DNA of 64,000 bases from Rhodocyclales bacterium (GTDB lineage Bacteria > Pseudomonadota > Gammaproteobacteria > Burkholderiales > Rhodocyclaceae): contig JACPEH010000017.1 in assembly GCA_016183655.1 (NCBI GenBank), positions 62,001 through 126,000 on the forward strand, read 5' to 3'. Of this stretch, positions 1 through 8,486 are shown piece by piece (position 1 is the stretch's first letter; each line of letters starts with the position of its first letter). A program made the position numbers and the translations under genes. The notes beneath the pieces were generated by a model, which saw only the letters and a program-made list of their open reading frames with translations, made no database searches and had not been told where the DNA came from.

Positions 1-1
1 C

Positions 2-28
2 GGCGGCATCATCGAAATCGCCCCCTGA
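2..28 (+). CDS. C-terminal tail of an upstream gene, probably flgA (partial)
   Basis: The window opens inside a reading frame that ends GGIIEIAP followed by TGA at 26-28. FlgA, the periplasmic chaperone for P-ring assembly, normally precedes flgM and flgN in flagellar clusters and often ends in a short hydrophobic strand like this one. Only eight residues are visible, so the call rests on position rather than on sequence. Confidence 0.35.
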   Translation, partial: GGIIEIAP

Positions 29-100
29 TCCTGCGCAAGCGCCGGGTCGGCATGTAAAATGCGAGAAAACGGGACGTGCGGGAAAGCATGCGCCTTCCGC

Positions 101-127
101 TAAAGTTTTTGCCGGCGATGCCGTTAG
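101..127 (+). promoter_or_regulatory. Sigma-28 (FliA) promoter of flgM-flgN
   Basis: TAAAGTTT at 101-108 is followed by 11 bases and then GCCGTTAG at 120-127. The enterobacterial FliA consensus is TAAAGTTT-N11-GCCGATAA, so the -35 element is exact and the -10 element matches six of eight bases. It lies 32 bases upstream of the flgM start. This makes flgM a late-class gene controlled by the sigma factor that its product inhibits; fliA itself is at 3363-4118. Confidence 0.8.
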
Positions 128-158
128 ACCCCTTGAAGGCCCGTAAAAGGATCACATC

Positions 159-449
159 GTGAAAATCGACAGCAATTTCAAGCCGGCAGGTTCCGGTAGC
201 GTCAGCGGCAACCGCCCGAAGGCAGATGCTGCCGGCGCACGCGCCGGCGCCCCCGCCGCCGAGGTGAAGATCAGCGCAGCGTCGGCGCAGCTCGCCGGCG
301 CCAGCAGCGGCGCGCCGATCGACGGTGCGCGCATCGCCGAGATCAAGCTCGCCATCTCGGAAGGGCGCTTCCAGATCAACGCCGAAGCCATCGCCGACAG
401 CCTGATCGACACCGCCCGCGACCTGCTCAACTCGCAGCGCAAGGCCTGA
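159..449 (+). CDS. flgM: FlgM, anti-sigma-28 factor
   Basis: FlgM binds FliA (sigma-28) in the cytoplasm and blocks late flagellar transcription until it is secreted through the finished hook-basal body. The protein has 96 residues, normal for FlgM. Its N-terminal half is disordered and Ala/Pro-rich. The conserved C-terminal part contains the pattern RIAEIKLAISEGRFQINAEA followed by an amphipathic helix IADSLIDTARDLL, the region that contacts sigma-28. It starts at GTG 159, with AAAGGA at 145-150 as ribosome binding site. It is followed 11 bases later by flgN and lies behind a sigma-28 promoter. Confidence 0.93.
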   Translation: MKIDSNFKPAGSGSVSGNRPKADAAGARAGAPAAEVKISAASAQLAGASSGAPIDGARIAEIKLAISEGRFQINAEAIADSLIDTARDLLNSQRKA

Positions 450-460
450 GTCGCCCGCGC

Positions 461-925
461 ATGCCCGCACTGGCCGACCTCATCGCGGCTGAGGCCGACG
501 TCGTGTCGGCCTTCGTTCTTCTGCTCAAGGAAGAACAGGAAATCCTCAAGGCTGGCAGCCCGGAAGCCCTGCCCGACGTCGTCGAACGCAAGACCGAGGT
601 CGCACGCAAGCTGGCCCCGCTCGCCACCGCCCGCAATACCGAACTCGCCCGCGCCGGCTTCGCCGCCGACCGCCCGGGCATCGACGCCTGGCTGAAGAAG
701 CAGCCGGGCGACAAGGGTGTCCGCCAGCACTGGGAAAGACTGCAGGCCCTGGCCGCCGAGGCCAAGGAACTCAATCGCGTCAATGGCGAACTGATCCGCC
801 TGCGCATGCAGAACAACGCCCAGGCGCTGGAAGCCCTCCTCGCCGCCGCCAACCGGCAGGACCTCTACGGCGCCGACGGCCAGGCCGCCCAGGCGACCAC
901 CCGCCGCATCATCGACTCGGCCTGA
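461..925 (+). CDS. flgN: FlgN, chaperone for hook-filament junction proteins
   Basis: FlgN is the cytoplasmic export chaperone that delivers FlgK and FlgL to the flagellar secretion apparatus. The product has 154 residues, is almost entirely helical, and carries the heptad-rich stretch typical of the family (for example LLKEEQEILKAG, then WERLQALAAEAKELNRVNGEL). Sequence conservation in FlgN is low, so the call relies on helical character, length and position directly after flgM. It starts at ATG 461, eleven bases after the flgM stop, and shares the flgM promoter. Confidence 0.85.
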   Translation: MPALADLIAAEADVVSAFVLLLKEEQEILKAGSPEALPDVVERKTEVARKLAPLATARNTELARAGFAADRPGIDAWLKKQPGDKGVRQHWERLQALAAEAKELNRVNGELIRLRMQNNAQALEALLAAANRQDLYGADGQAAQATTRRIIDSA

Positions 926-1215
926 GTCTTTCCGGCAACAATTCCTGCGCTCCCGGCCAGCCCGCTGCGGTGAGACAGACCGGCCGTGACCAATGGCCGT
1001 CCGTGAACTATGCTGGATAGTCTACCCGGAATGCCCGCCGGCCCACGGCGGCCGCCCCAGCCTTAATCCGCTGCCAATCCCCGACAGCAACGCAGCAACG
1101 CGGCATTGTGCGGTAGGTTCCGATCCGTCCGACGCTGCAGCCGTCGGTGTGCGCGCGTTCGGATCGGCGACGCTCCCATTCCCCGGAGCGAGTACTCATT
1201 GCCAGGAGATTCACC
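926..1215. other. Intergenic region, no gene seen
   Basis: These 290 bases separate flgN from a phasin-like gene. I see no hairpin followed by a T-run and no convincing promoter hexamers. AGGAGA at 1204-1209 is the ribosome binding site of the next gene. Reading frames crossing it are short and lack start signals. Confidence 0.5.
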
Positions 1216-1758
1216 ATGCCCAGTCGTCAGCCATCCCTATCGCATTCCCGCCAGAAATCCCGCGCTGCCGGTGCGGACGAAGCCCAGACCACCGAAAGCC
1301 TGGCGCTTGCCGTCATCGACGCCAACCAGCGCTGGTGGGCACTGCAGATCGAGGCGATGCACGCAGCGCTCGCCGAAAACACCCAGCAAGCGAAAACGAT
1401 GCTCGAAAACGCGTCGAAGACCGCCGACACCTTTGCCCAGTGGCCCTCGCTATATGGAGAAAAGACGCGGCGTTACACCGACTTGACACGCATCGGAACG
1501 GAAATCGCGGCACAGATGTTCACTCAACTCAACCAGTTGATGGGGCAGTTGTTTTCGGCCTCGCTCGCCGGCGTCGCCGGCCTTGAAGCAGGAGCGGAAG
1601 CGCCGGGCGAAACAGCGGAAGACTTCATTGAGCGGCGCGTCGCCGCCCGTATCATTTCGTTCCCGGATCGGCGCAAGTCGTCGCAACAGCAGATTGAATC
1701 AGCCGAAGGCGCGGAGAAGAGCCAGACGCAATTCACCAGGCGGCGGAAATCCGCCTAG
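1216..1758 (+). CDS. Phasin-like protein
   Basis: A 180-residue soluble, helical protein. The central part (IDANQRWWALQIEAMHAALAEN, then a Gln/Ala/Glu-rich helix, then AAQMFTQLNQLMGQLFSASLAGVAG) resembles phasins, which coat polyhydroxybutyrate granules and pair short hydrophobic helices with long amphipathic ones. The tail is basic and low in complexity. ATG 1216 was chosen over an upstream ATG at 1147 because AGGAGA sits seven bases before it. The gene converges on motD. A phasin role would fit a PHB-storing betaproteobacterium, and a thiolase lies at 25025-26206, but no granule gene adjoins it. The family call is tentative. Confidence 0.5.
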   Translation: MPSRQPSLSHSRQKSRAAGADEAQTTESLALAVIDANQRWWALQIEAMHAALAENTQQAKTMLENASKTADTFAQWPSLYGEKTRRYTDLTRIGTEIAAQMFTQLNQLMGQLFSASLAGVAGLEAGAEAPGETAEDFIERRVAARIISFPDRRKSSQQQIESAEGAEKSQTQFTRRRKSA

Positions 1759-1824
1759 GGCGGCTTCATTCACTCGCAGCTTGCGCCAGGGTTGGCGGGA
1801 GCGTCCGGCGCCCCCGCCGGAGGG

Positions 1825-2622
1825 TCAGGGACGGCCGATGGAAGCCGGCGAAATTTCCACCGGCACTTCCGTCGGTTTCTCCGGCAGGGCGGAGTCGATC
1901 TGGATCGACACGCGCCGGTTGCGGGCGCGGCCTTCGATGGTGTCGTTGGCCTCGACCGGACGCGTTTCGCCGTAACCGATGGCGGTCAAACGGTCGGCGG
2001 GGACACCGGCGTCGGCAAAGATACGCAGCACGGTGGTGGCACGCACCGCCGACAGTTCCCAATTGGATGGGAACTGCGCAGTCTTGATCGGTACGTTGTC
2101 GGTATGCCCCTCGATCGTCACCGGGAAATCGGCGGTGGCGATAACGTCGGCAACGGCGCGCAGCGCGCGACTCGATTCGGCGTTGAGCACCGCCTGGCCG
2201 ACGGCGAACAGCGCCGAGTCGGCGATCTCGATAGTCACGCCGCGGCTGGTTTCGAGCAGGCGCACCTTGCCCTCGCGCACCAGCGGCGCCAGCGCCTCCA
2301 TGATGTCCTTGGCCATGTTGCGCATGCGCTCGCGCTGCTTCTGCTTGGCCGCATCGGCTTGGCTCATCTTGGGCGGCGCAACGACGGTCGGTGGCGTCGG
2401 CACGCCTTCCTGCGGAATGATCACCTGCCCGCTGGCATTGACGGTGACGTTGCGGAAGGCCTGCGTCAGCGAGTTGGAGAGGACCTTGTACTTGCCCTCG
2501 TTGATCGACGAGAGTGCATACATGACGACGAAGAAGGCGAACAGCAGCGTGATGAAGTCGGCGTAGGAGACCAGCCAGCGCTCGTGATTGTCGTGCTCTT
2601 CCTCGCGTTTGCGGCGGGCCAC
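1825..2622 (-). CDS. motD: MotD, flagellar stator protein (MotB family, second stator set)
   Basis: MotD forms with MotC a stator complex that anchors to peptidoglycan and couples ion flow to flagellar rotation. The 265-residue protein has a short cytoplasmic N terminus, one membrane helix at about residues 17-38 with the ion-carrying aspartate D22 in the SYADF motif, and a C-terminal OmpA-like peptidoglycan-binding domain (VTIEGHTDNVPI, then LSAVRATTVLRIF, then GYGETRP). It starts at GTG 2622, seven bases after the motC stop. It is the last gene of the flhB operon. The name MotD rather than MotB follows Pseudomonas, where motCD lie next to fliA. Confidence 0.92.
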   Translation of the reverse strand: MARRKREEEHDNHERWLVSYADFITLLFAFFVVMYALSSINEGKYKVLSNSLTQAFRNVTVNASGQVIIPQEGVPTPPTVVAPPKMSQADAAKQKQRERMRNMAKDIMEALAPLVREGKVRLLETSRGVTIEIADSALFAVGQAVLNAESSRALRAVADVIATADFPVTIEGHTDNVPIKTAQFPSNWELSAVRATTVLRIFADAGVPADRLTAIGYGETRPVEANDTIEGRARNRRVSIQIDSALPEKPTEVPVEISPASIGRP

Positions 2623-2629
2623 GGCGACC

Positions 2630-3370
2630 TCAGCGGTAGTAGCCGCGCAGGCGGTTTTCGATGATGCGCGGGTTGTCGCCGTTGGCGATGCCGACCAACC
2701 CGTCGACCAGCATCTCGCGATAAACGACGTGGCGCGCCACCTGTGCCTTCAGCTTGTTGGCCATCGGCAGATAGACCAGGTTGGCTAGGCCGACGCCGTA
2801 GATGGTGGCGACGAAGGCGACGGCGATGCCGGCGCCGAGCTTGGACGGATCGGTCAGGTTCTCCATGACGTGGATCAGGCCCATCACGGCGCCGAGAATG
2901 CCGATCGTCGGCGAATAGCCGCCGGCCGCTTCCCAGATCTTGGCGCCCTGGCGCAGTTCGTCCTCGTAGGTGTTGATCTGCACCTCAAGCACCTCGCGCA
3001 AGCGCTCGGGTTCGACGCCATCGACCAGCAGTTGCAGGCCTTTTTTGGCGAATTCGTCCTTCATCGGGCCGATGAAGCCCTCCAGCGCGAGCAGCCCCTC
3101 GCGCCGGGAAACGTGGCTCCAGTTGGCGACCTGCTGGATCAGCTTGGCATAGTCGATCAGCGGCGGAAACCATACCCACTTGGCCATGCGGAAACCGAGA
3201 TGGAAGGTGGCAAACGGGCTCTGCAACATGACCGCACCGAGGGTGCCGCCGCCGACGATGAGCAGCGCGGTCGGCTGCACCAGCGAGCCGACATGGCCGC
3301 CCTCGAGCAGTTGGCCGCCGACGATGGCGATGAGGCCGAGGACCAGGCCGGCGATGCTGATCTTATCCAC
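2630..3370 (-). CDS. motC: MotC, flagellar stator protein (MotA family, second stator set)
   Basis: This is the MotA-type membrane subunit of the MotCD stator. The 246 residues show four hydrophobic segments: two near the N terminus (AGLVLGLIAIVGGQLLEGG and ALLIVGGGTLGAVML) and two near the C terminus (PTIGILGAVMGLIHVM and IAVAFVATIYGVGLANLVYL). A cytoplasmic loop carries the conserved ALEGF and LRQGAKIWEAAGGYSP motifs. It starts with GTG at 3370 and overlaps the end of fliA by eight bases, so translation is probably coupled. It is shorter than the MotA at 19518-20375, as MotC/PomA-type proteins usually are. Confidence 0.92.
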   Translation of the reverse strand: MDKISIAGLVLGLIAIVGGQLLEGGHVGSLVQPTALLIVGGGTLGAVMLQSPFATFHLGFRMAKWVWFPPLIDYAKLIQQVANWSHVSRREGLLALEGFIGPMKDEFAKKGLQLLVDGVEPERLREVLEVQINTYEDELRQGAKIWEAAGGYSPTIGILGAVMGLIHVMENLTDPSKLGAGIAVAFVATIYGVGLANLVYLPMANKLKAQVARHVVYREMLVDGLVGIANGDNPRIIENRLRGYYR

Positions 3371-4118
3371 GGCGCGGACGCCCTTTCTTCTTCGGGGCCG
3401 ACGCTTCGCCTTCGCCGAACAGGCGCGCGCGCAAACGGGCGATCGCCTGACTGTGCAGCTGGCAGACGCGGGATTCGGTCACGCCCATGACTTCTCCGAT
3501 TTCGCGCAGGTTGAGCTCCTGCTCGTAATACAGCCCCATCATCAGCTTCTCCCGCTCCGGCAGCACCTCGATGGCAGCCACCAGATGGCGGCGCAGATCC
3601 TGGTCTTCGAACAGGCGGGCCGGATCGGTGTCGTTGTCGGTGAAATGCCGTTCGAGGAAATCCTCGTCACCGTCACCGGCGAGATCCTCGAAATAGATCA
3701 GCTGATGCCCTCGGGCATCCTGCAGCATCTTCTGGTAGTCGGCAAGAGGCATACCGAGCGAATCGGCGAGCTCCTTCTCGGTCGGCTGGCGGCCGACCTC
3801 CTGTTCGAGCTGGTGGATCGCCGCCTCAATGCGCCGCATCTCACGGCGCAGGCTGCGCGGCAGCCAGTCGTTCTCACGCAGCCCATCGAGCATGGCGCCG
3901 CGGACGCGTTGCGTGGCGTAGGTTTCGAACTGGGCGCCGAAGCCGGCCTCGAAGCGGTCGATGGCGTCGAGCAGGCCGATCATGCCGTTCTGCACGAGAT
4001 CGTCCACCTGCACGCTGGAGGGCAGGCGGCTCATCAGGTGGAAGGCGATGCGCTTGACGAGGGGCGCGAAGCGCTGCACCAGTTGCTCTTTTTCGAGCTG
4101 CCCTGCAGCGGTATACAT
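3363..4118 (-). CDS. fliA: FliA, RNA polymerase sigma-28 factor
   Basis: FliA directs RNA polymerase to late flagellar and chemotaxis promoters. The 251-residue protein has sigma region 2 (LVQRFAPLVKRIAFHL, then DDLVQNGMIGLLDAIDRFE), region 3 (EKELADSLGMPLADYQKML) and region 4 with its helix-turn-helix (LNLREIGEVMGVTESRVCQLHSQA, split here as LNLREIGEVMGVTE and SRVCQLHSQA). The length matches the family. It lies between flhG and motC in the flhB operon. FlgM at 159-449 is its expected antagonist, and the promoter at 101-127 is an expected target. Confidence 0.96.
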   Translation of the reverse strand: MYTAAGQLEKEQLVQRFAPLVKRIAFHLMSRLPSSVQVDDLVQNGMIGLLDAIDRFEAGFGAQFETYATQRVRGAMLDGLRENDWLPRSLRREMRRIEAAIHQLEQEVGRQPTEKELADSLGMPLADYQKMLQDARGHQLIYFEDLAGDGDEDFLERHFTDNDTDPARLFEDQDLRRHLVAAIEVLPEREKLMMGLYYEQELNLREIGEVMGVTESRVCQLHSQAIARLRARLFGEGEASAPKKKGRPRRG

Positions 4119-4130
4119 GGAAGTAGGGTT

Positions 4131-5018
4131 CTATCCGGCGTGGATGGTGACCGGGTCTATGTGTTGGCTCAAGTGTAGCAGTTGCTGGACGAATTGTTCG
4201 AGCCCGCCGGCTTCGGTGCCGGCCGGCGGCCAGTGCAGCATGTCGTTGGCGATCGCACGCAAGGCGCCGGCGGCGGCGGATTCCGGGTAGGCCGCGACCA
4301 CTGGCTGGCAGAGCTTGGCGGCATGGCGCAGGGCATCGTCCAGCGGCACGTGGCCGGCATAGTCGAGCAGCGCAACGCCGCGCTGGCGGGCCAGCTGCGC
4401 GAGGTTGGCATGGATCGCCTCGGCGTCGCCGGCGCTCTTCACCTTGTTCACGAGAATGCGGAAGTGGCGACGCGAGTAGCCGAGGCTGACCTTCTTGATC
4501 AGCGCATAGGCTTCGGTGATCGCCGCTCCGCTCGCCGCGGCGACGACGACCGTTTCCTGGGTTGCCAGACCAAGCGGCGAAAAACCGAGCGGATGGTCGG
4601 TCGAGGCATCGACGAGAATCACGTCGGCCGGATGTTCCATCGCGCCGAGCGCCTCGATCAGCGTCTCCTGCTGGCCGCGCGCCAGCTTGCCGAGCTTCTT
4701 CACCGCCCGCGCGGCGGGCAGCACGCGGACGCCGGGCGCGACATGGACCAGCACTTCACCGAGGCGCTTGTCGCGGTTGATGACATGGAAAAGGTCGTGC
4801 TTGGCGGTCGCTCCGAAAACCGAGGCGACATTGCCGGCCGTGTTCTCGTCGAGCACCAGCACTTCCTTGCCCTGCCGCGCCATGGCGGCGGCGACGTTGG
4901 CGACGGTGATGGTCTTGCCGACGCCTTCGCTGCCGGCGGCAAAAGTGATGACGCGCAGGCCCTCCTGGCCGAACAGGCGGCGCAGACCGGCCGCCTGGTC
5001 ACCGCGATATTCAGCCAC
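4131..5018 (-). CDS. flhG: FlhG (FleN), MinD-like ATPase controlling flagellar number
   Basis: FlhG is a MinD-family ATPase that limits flagellar number and activates the GTPase FlhF. The 295-residue protein has the N-terminal motif DQAAGLR (residues 7-13), the part of FlhG known to stimulate FlhF, and a deviant Walker A loop GSEGVGKT (29-36). These are followed by VLVLDENTAGNV and DVILVDAS (Walker B region). No ATG is available; GTG 5018 overlaps the flhF stop by eight bases and places DQA at the usual position. A GTG at 5027 would add three residues. The C-terminal helix QFVQQLLHLSQHI suits membrane association. Confidence 0.93.
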   Translation of the reverse strand: MAEYRGDQAAGLRRLFGQEGLRVITFAAGSEGVGKTITVANVAAAMARQGKEVLVLDENTAGNVASVFGATAKHDLFHVINRDKRLGEVLVHVAPGVRVLPAARAVKKLGKLARGQQETLIEALGAMEHPADVILVDASTDHPLGFSPLGLATQETVVVAAASGAAITEAYALIKKVSLGYSRRHFRILVNKVKSAGDAEAIHANLAQLARQRGVALLDYAGHVPLDDALRHAAKLCQPVVAAYPESAAAGALRAIANDMLHWPPAGTEAGGLEQFVQQLLHLSQHIDPVTIHAG

Positions 5019-6405
5019 GACGCCCACCCATGGCGGCGACACCGGCGTTGGCCATGACCAGGCCCGGCTCGACACCGGAGAAGCGGTGCGGCGAAGCCTC
5101 CGGCGCGTCCTTGAAAGCGCGGTGCAGCAGGTAGGCACGGTTCGGCAGATGCAGATCTTCCGGCACGCGCTGGCCGTTCGAGACATAGTGCAGCTTGAGG
5201 TTGTGGCGCATCGCAACGTCGAGCGCCGGCGCCAGGCTGGCAGCTTCATCGACCTTGGTCAGGATGCAGCCGGCCAGTCCGGTGCCACGGTAGGCGCGGA
5301 CGACGTCGTCCATCGTGTCGCCGCGGTTGGTGGCGTTGAGCAGCAGCAGACGCTGCACGTTGCATTCAGCGAGCATGCCGATCTGCTCGGTGACCATGCG
5401 GTCGCGCTGGCTCATGCCCATCGTATCCACCAGCACCATGTGCTTGTGCGACAGCTCGGCCAGCGTCTGCCGCAGGTCGTCGCCGTCCTTCACCAAATGC
5501 ACGGAAACGCCGAGGATGCGGCCGTAGATGCGCAGCTGTTCGTGGGCGCCGATCCGGTAGCCGTCGGTGGTCACCAGCGCCAGCTTGCTGGCGCCGTGGC
5601 GCAGCACGCAGCGGGCGGCGAGCTTGGCGGTGGTGGTGGTCTTGCCGACGCCGGTCGGGCCGACCAGCGCGAAGACGCCGCCGCGTTCGATGATGTCATG
5701 GTCGCTGCCCAGCGTGCGCAGCGCACGGTCGGCAGATCCTTTGACCCAGGCCTGCGCTTGGCGCGCGTCAAGGTCGGTGGGCAGGTCGTCGAGCAGTTCG
5801 CGCGCCAGCTGCGGCGAAAAACCGCTGTCGAGCATCTGGCGCAGGACTTCGGTCTTCACCGGCTCGGTGCGCGCCGTCTCGCCCCAGGCGAAGCCGGCCA
5901 GGTGCTGCTCGACGATCTGGCGCAGCGCGCGGATCTCGGCCATCACCGAGGCCGGCACCACGTCGGCTTCGGCACGCACTTCAGGCGCCGGTGGCGGGGT
6001 TTCGATGCGCGGCATCGGCCGCGAGGCGATCGGTGTCGCCGCCGCGCGCGGCGTTGCCGCCGCCGGGGCCGGCATGCGCTCGGAGACGGGCGGCACAAAG
6101 GGTTTGGCGGCCGGCATCGGCGCCGCGGTGCGCGCCCCCGACAGGCTGACGGTGTAGTCCTCGTCCTGCGCAAGCGCCGTCGGCACAGGCGCCGGGCGGG
6201 GGGTATCGATGCGCGGCGCGATGTCGCGGACCGGCGTCGGCCCGGGCGCGATCGCGGCCATGTCGCGCGAGGCGACGGCCATGATCTCGACGCCGCCGCC
6301 GGGCAGGCCCCGATTCGAGAGGATGATGGCGTCCGGCCCGAGGACTTCCTTTACTTTGCGCAACGCGTCGCGTGCGGTGAGGGCTACGAATTTTTTGACG
6401 TTCAT
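5011..6405 (-). CDS. flhF: FlhF, SRP-type GTPase for polar flagellar placement
   Basis: FlhF marks the cell pole where the flagellum is built. The 464 residues comprise a basic N-terminal B domain (MNVKKFVALTARDALRKVKE), a long Pro/Ala-rich linker (about 50-150), an N domain, and a GTPase G domain with P-loop GPTGVGKTT at 249-257. After the P-loop come LVTTDGYRIGAHEQL and VDTMGMSQRD. The long disordered linker is normal for FlhF. Its ATG overlaps the flhA stop as ATGA, and its end overlaps flhG, so the three are likely translated as a coupled unit. Confidence 0.96.
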   Translation of the reverse strand: MNVKKFVALTARDALRKVKEVLGPDAIILSNRGLPGGGVEIMAVASRDMAAIAPGPTPVRDIAPRIDTPRPAPVPTALAQDEDYTVSLSGARTAAPMPAAKPFVPPVSERMPAPAAATPRAAATPIASRPMPRIETPPPAPEVRAEADVVPASVMAEIRALRQIVEQHLAGFAWGETARTEPVKTEVLRQMLDSGFSPQLARELLDDLPTDLDARQAQAWVKGSADRALRTLGSDHDIIERGGVFALVGPTGVGKTTTTAKLAARCVLRHGASKLALVTTDGYRIGAHEQLRIYGRILGVSVHLVKDGDDLRQTLAELSHKHMVLVDTMGMSQRDRMVTEQIGMLAECNVQRLLLLNATNRGDTMDDVVRAYRGTGLAGCILTKVDEAASLAPALDVAMRHNLKLHYVSNGQRVPEDLHLPNRAYLLHRAFKDAPEASPHRFSGVEPGLVMANAGVAAMGGRRG

Positions 6406-8486
6406 GCTCTACCTCCGATGATCGAGGTGACCTTGATGATCTTGGTATCAGGCACTTCGCTGTGGGCAAGCACCTTGAGTTGGGGGATGCTGCGGCGCAG
6501 GAAGCGCGACAGCAGGGTTCTTAGGTTGGCGGGGACCAACAGGACAGCCGGCAGGCCGAGTTCTTCCTGACGCTGCGCCGCGGCCGCCGATTCGCGCATC
6601 AGCGTGTCGGCCATCCCCGGCTCGATCGCCGCCGCATCGCCGCTGCCGGAAACGGCCTGGACGAGGATGCGTTCGAGCTGCGGATCGAGCGACATGACCT
6701 GCATCTCGGCGCTGCCGGCGTAGAGCTGCTGGACGATGGCACGACCGAGCGCGTTGCGCACCTGCGCGGTGAGGATTTCCGGATCCTGCGTACGCGTCGC
6801 ATGATCGGCAAGCGTCTCGACGATGGTGCGCATGTCGCGGATATGCACGCCCTCTTCAAGCATGTTCTGCAACACCCGCTGCACGGTGCCGAGCGGCAGG
6901 ATCTTCGGCACCAGATCCTCGATGAGCTTGGGCATTTCCTTCGCCAGGTGGTCGAGCAGCGCCTGCGTTTCCTGGCGGCCGAGCAGTTCGGCTGCATGCG
7001 ACAGGATCAGGTGGTTGAGGTGCGTGGCGACCACCGTGCTGGCATCGACCACGGTATAGCCGTAGGCCTGCGCCTGGTCGCGCAATGCGCTATCGACCCA
7101 GATCGCCGGCAGGCCGAACGCCGGGTCCTTGGTTTGCGCACCGGGCAGCGTGCTGACCACGCGGCCGGGGTTGATCGCCAGCAGTTGGCCGGGAAAGGCC
7201 TCGCCCTGGCCGATCTCGACGCCCTTCAGCAGAATGCGGTAGGCGTTCGGCTTGAGCTCGAGGTTGTCGCGGATATGTACCGGCGAGACCAGGTAGCCAA
7301 CTTCCTGCGCGAACTTCTTGCGGATGCCGCGGATACGGCGCAGCAGTTCGCCATCCTGGGTCTTGTCGACCAGCGGGATCAGGCGATAGCCGACTTCCAG
7401 GCCGAGCACGTCGAGCGGGGCGACGTCGGCCCAGCTCGCTTCCTGCGCCTCGACCGGCACCGCGGGTGCCACCGGCACCGGCGCCGGCTGCCTTATTTCC
7501 GCCTTCTTTTTCATGTTCCAGGCGAGCGCACCGAGGCCGCCGCCGAGCAGCAGGAAGACGAAGTTGGGCATGCCCGGGATCAGGCCCAGGGTGCCGAGGA
7601 TGCCGCCGGTGATAGCGAGTACGCGCGGCTTGCTGAACATCTGCGCGATGAACTGCTGCGAGAGGTCGCCTTCGTCGTTGACGCGGGTGACGACCATGCC
7701 CGCGGCGATCGAGATGATCAGCGCCGGGATCTGCGCGACCAGGCCGTCGCCGATGGTCAGCAGCGTGTAGGCCTTGGCCGCCGAGCCGACGTCCATGTTG
7801 TGCTGGAGGACGCCGACGAAGAGGCCGCCAATGACGTTGACCAGCATGATGATGATGCCGGCGACGGCGTCGCCGCGCACGAACTTCGAGGCACCGTCCA
7901 TCGAGCCGTAGAACTCGGCTTCCTGGGCGATCGTGGCGCGGCGCTTGCGGGCCTCGTCCTCGCCGATCAGGCCGGCGTTGAGGTCGGCGTCGATCGCCAT
8001 CTGCTTGCCGGGCATCGCGTCCAGCGTGAAGCGTGCCGACACTTCGGCGACGCGACCGGCGCCCTTGGTGATGACGACGAAGTTGATGATCACCAAAATG
8101 GCGAAGACGACGATACCGACCGCGTAGTTGCCGCCGACCAGGAAGTGGCCGAAGGCCTCGATCACCTTGCCCGCGGCGTCCGGGCCGCTGTGGCCGTAGA
8201 GCAGCACGACGCGGGTCGAAGCGACGTTGAGCGACAGGCGCAGCAGCGTGGTGATCAGCAGGATGGTCGGGAAGATCGAGAAGTCGAGCGGCCTCAGCGT
8301 GTAGATCGCGACCAGCATGACGATCACCGAGATCGCGATGTTGAACGTGAACAGCAGGTCGAGCATGAACGGCGGCAGCGGCAGCACCATCATCGCCAGG
8401 ATCATGACGATCAGCAGCGGCGCCGCCATCTGCTGGTAGCCGATGCGGCCGAGCAGACCCTGCATGGTCAGCGCCGGGCTAGCCAT
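6402..8486 (-). CDS. flhA: FlhA, flagellar type III export gate protein
   Basis: FlhA forms the nonameric export gate of the flagellar secretion system. The 694-residue protein has an N-terminal membrane half of about eight helices (from VMILAMMVLPLPPFMLDLLF) containing the conserved FHIPEP-type loop region around RVAEVSARFTLDAMPGKQMAIDA. A large cytoplasmic half follows (from about residue 350), including the DASTVVATHLNHLILSHAAELLGRQE segment, split here as DASTVVATHLNH and LILSHAAELLGRQE. The length is standard. It overlaps flhB by eight bases and flhF by four. Confidence 0.97.
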   Translation of the reverse strand: MASPALTMQGLLGRIGYQQMAAPLLIVMILAMMVLPLPPFMLDLLFTFNIAISVIVMLVAIYTLRPLDFSIFPTILLITTLLRLSLNVASTRVVLLYGHSGPDAAGKVIEAFGHFLVGGNYAVGIVVFAILVIINFVVITKGAGRVAEVSARFTLDAMPGKQMAIDADLNAGLIGEDEARKRRATIAQEAEFYGSMDGASKFVRGDAVAGIIIMLVNVIGGLFVGVLQHNMDVGSAAKAYTLLTIGDGLVAQIPALIISIAAGMVVTRVNDEGDLSQQFIAQMFSKPRVLAITGGILGTLGLIPGMPNFVFLLLGGGLGALAWNMKKKAEIRQPAPVPVAPAVPVEAQEASWADVAPLDVLGLEVGYRLIPLVDKTQDGELLRRIRGIRKKFAQEVGYLVSPVHIRDNLELKPNAYRILLKGVEIGQGEAFPGQLLAINPGRVVSTLPGAQTKDPAFGLPAIWVDSALRDQAQAYGYTVVDASTVVATHLNHLILSHAAELLGRQETQALLDHLAKEMPKLIEDLVPKILPLGTVQRVLQNMLEEGVHIRDMRTIVETLADHATRTQDPEILTAQVRNALGRAIVQQLYAGSAEMQVMSLDPQLERILVQAVSGSGDAAAIEPGMADTLMRESAAAAQRQEELGLPAVLLVPANLRTLLSRFLRRSIPQLKVLAHSEVPDTKIIKVTSIIGGRA

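Noticed and set aside
3360..3370. TTATCCACG near the motC start as a DnaA box
   Set aside because: It is one base off consensus, lies inside coding sequence, and the TTATCCAC part is dictated by the motC codons.
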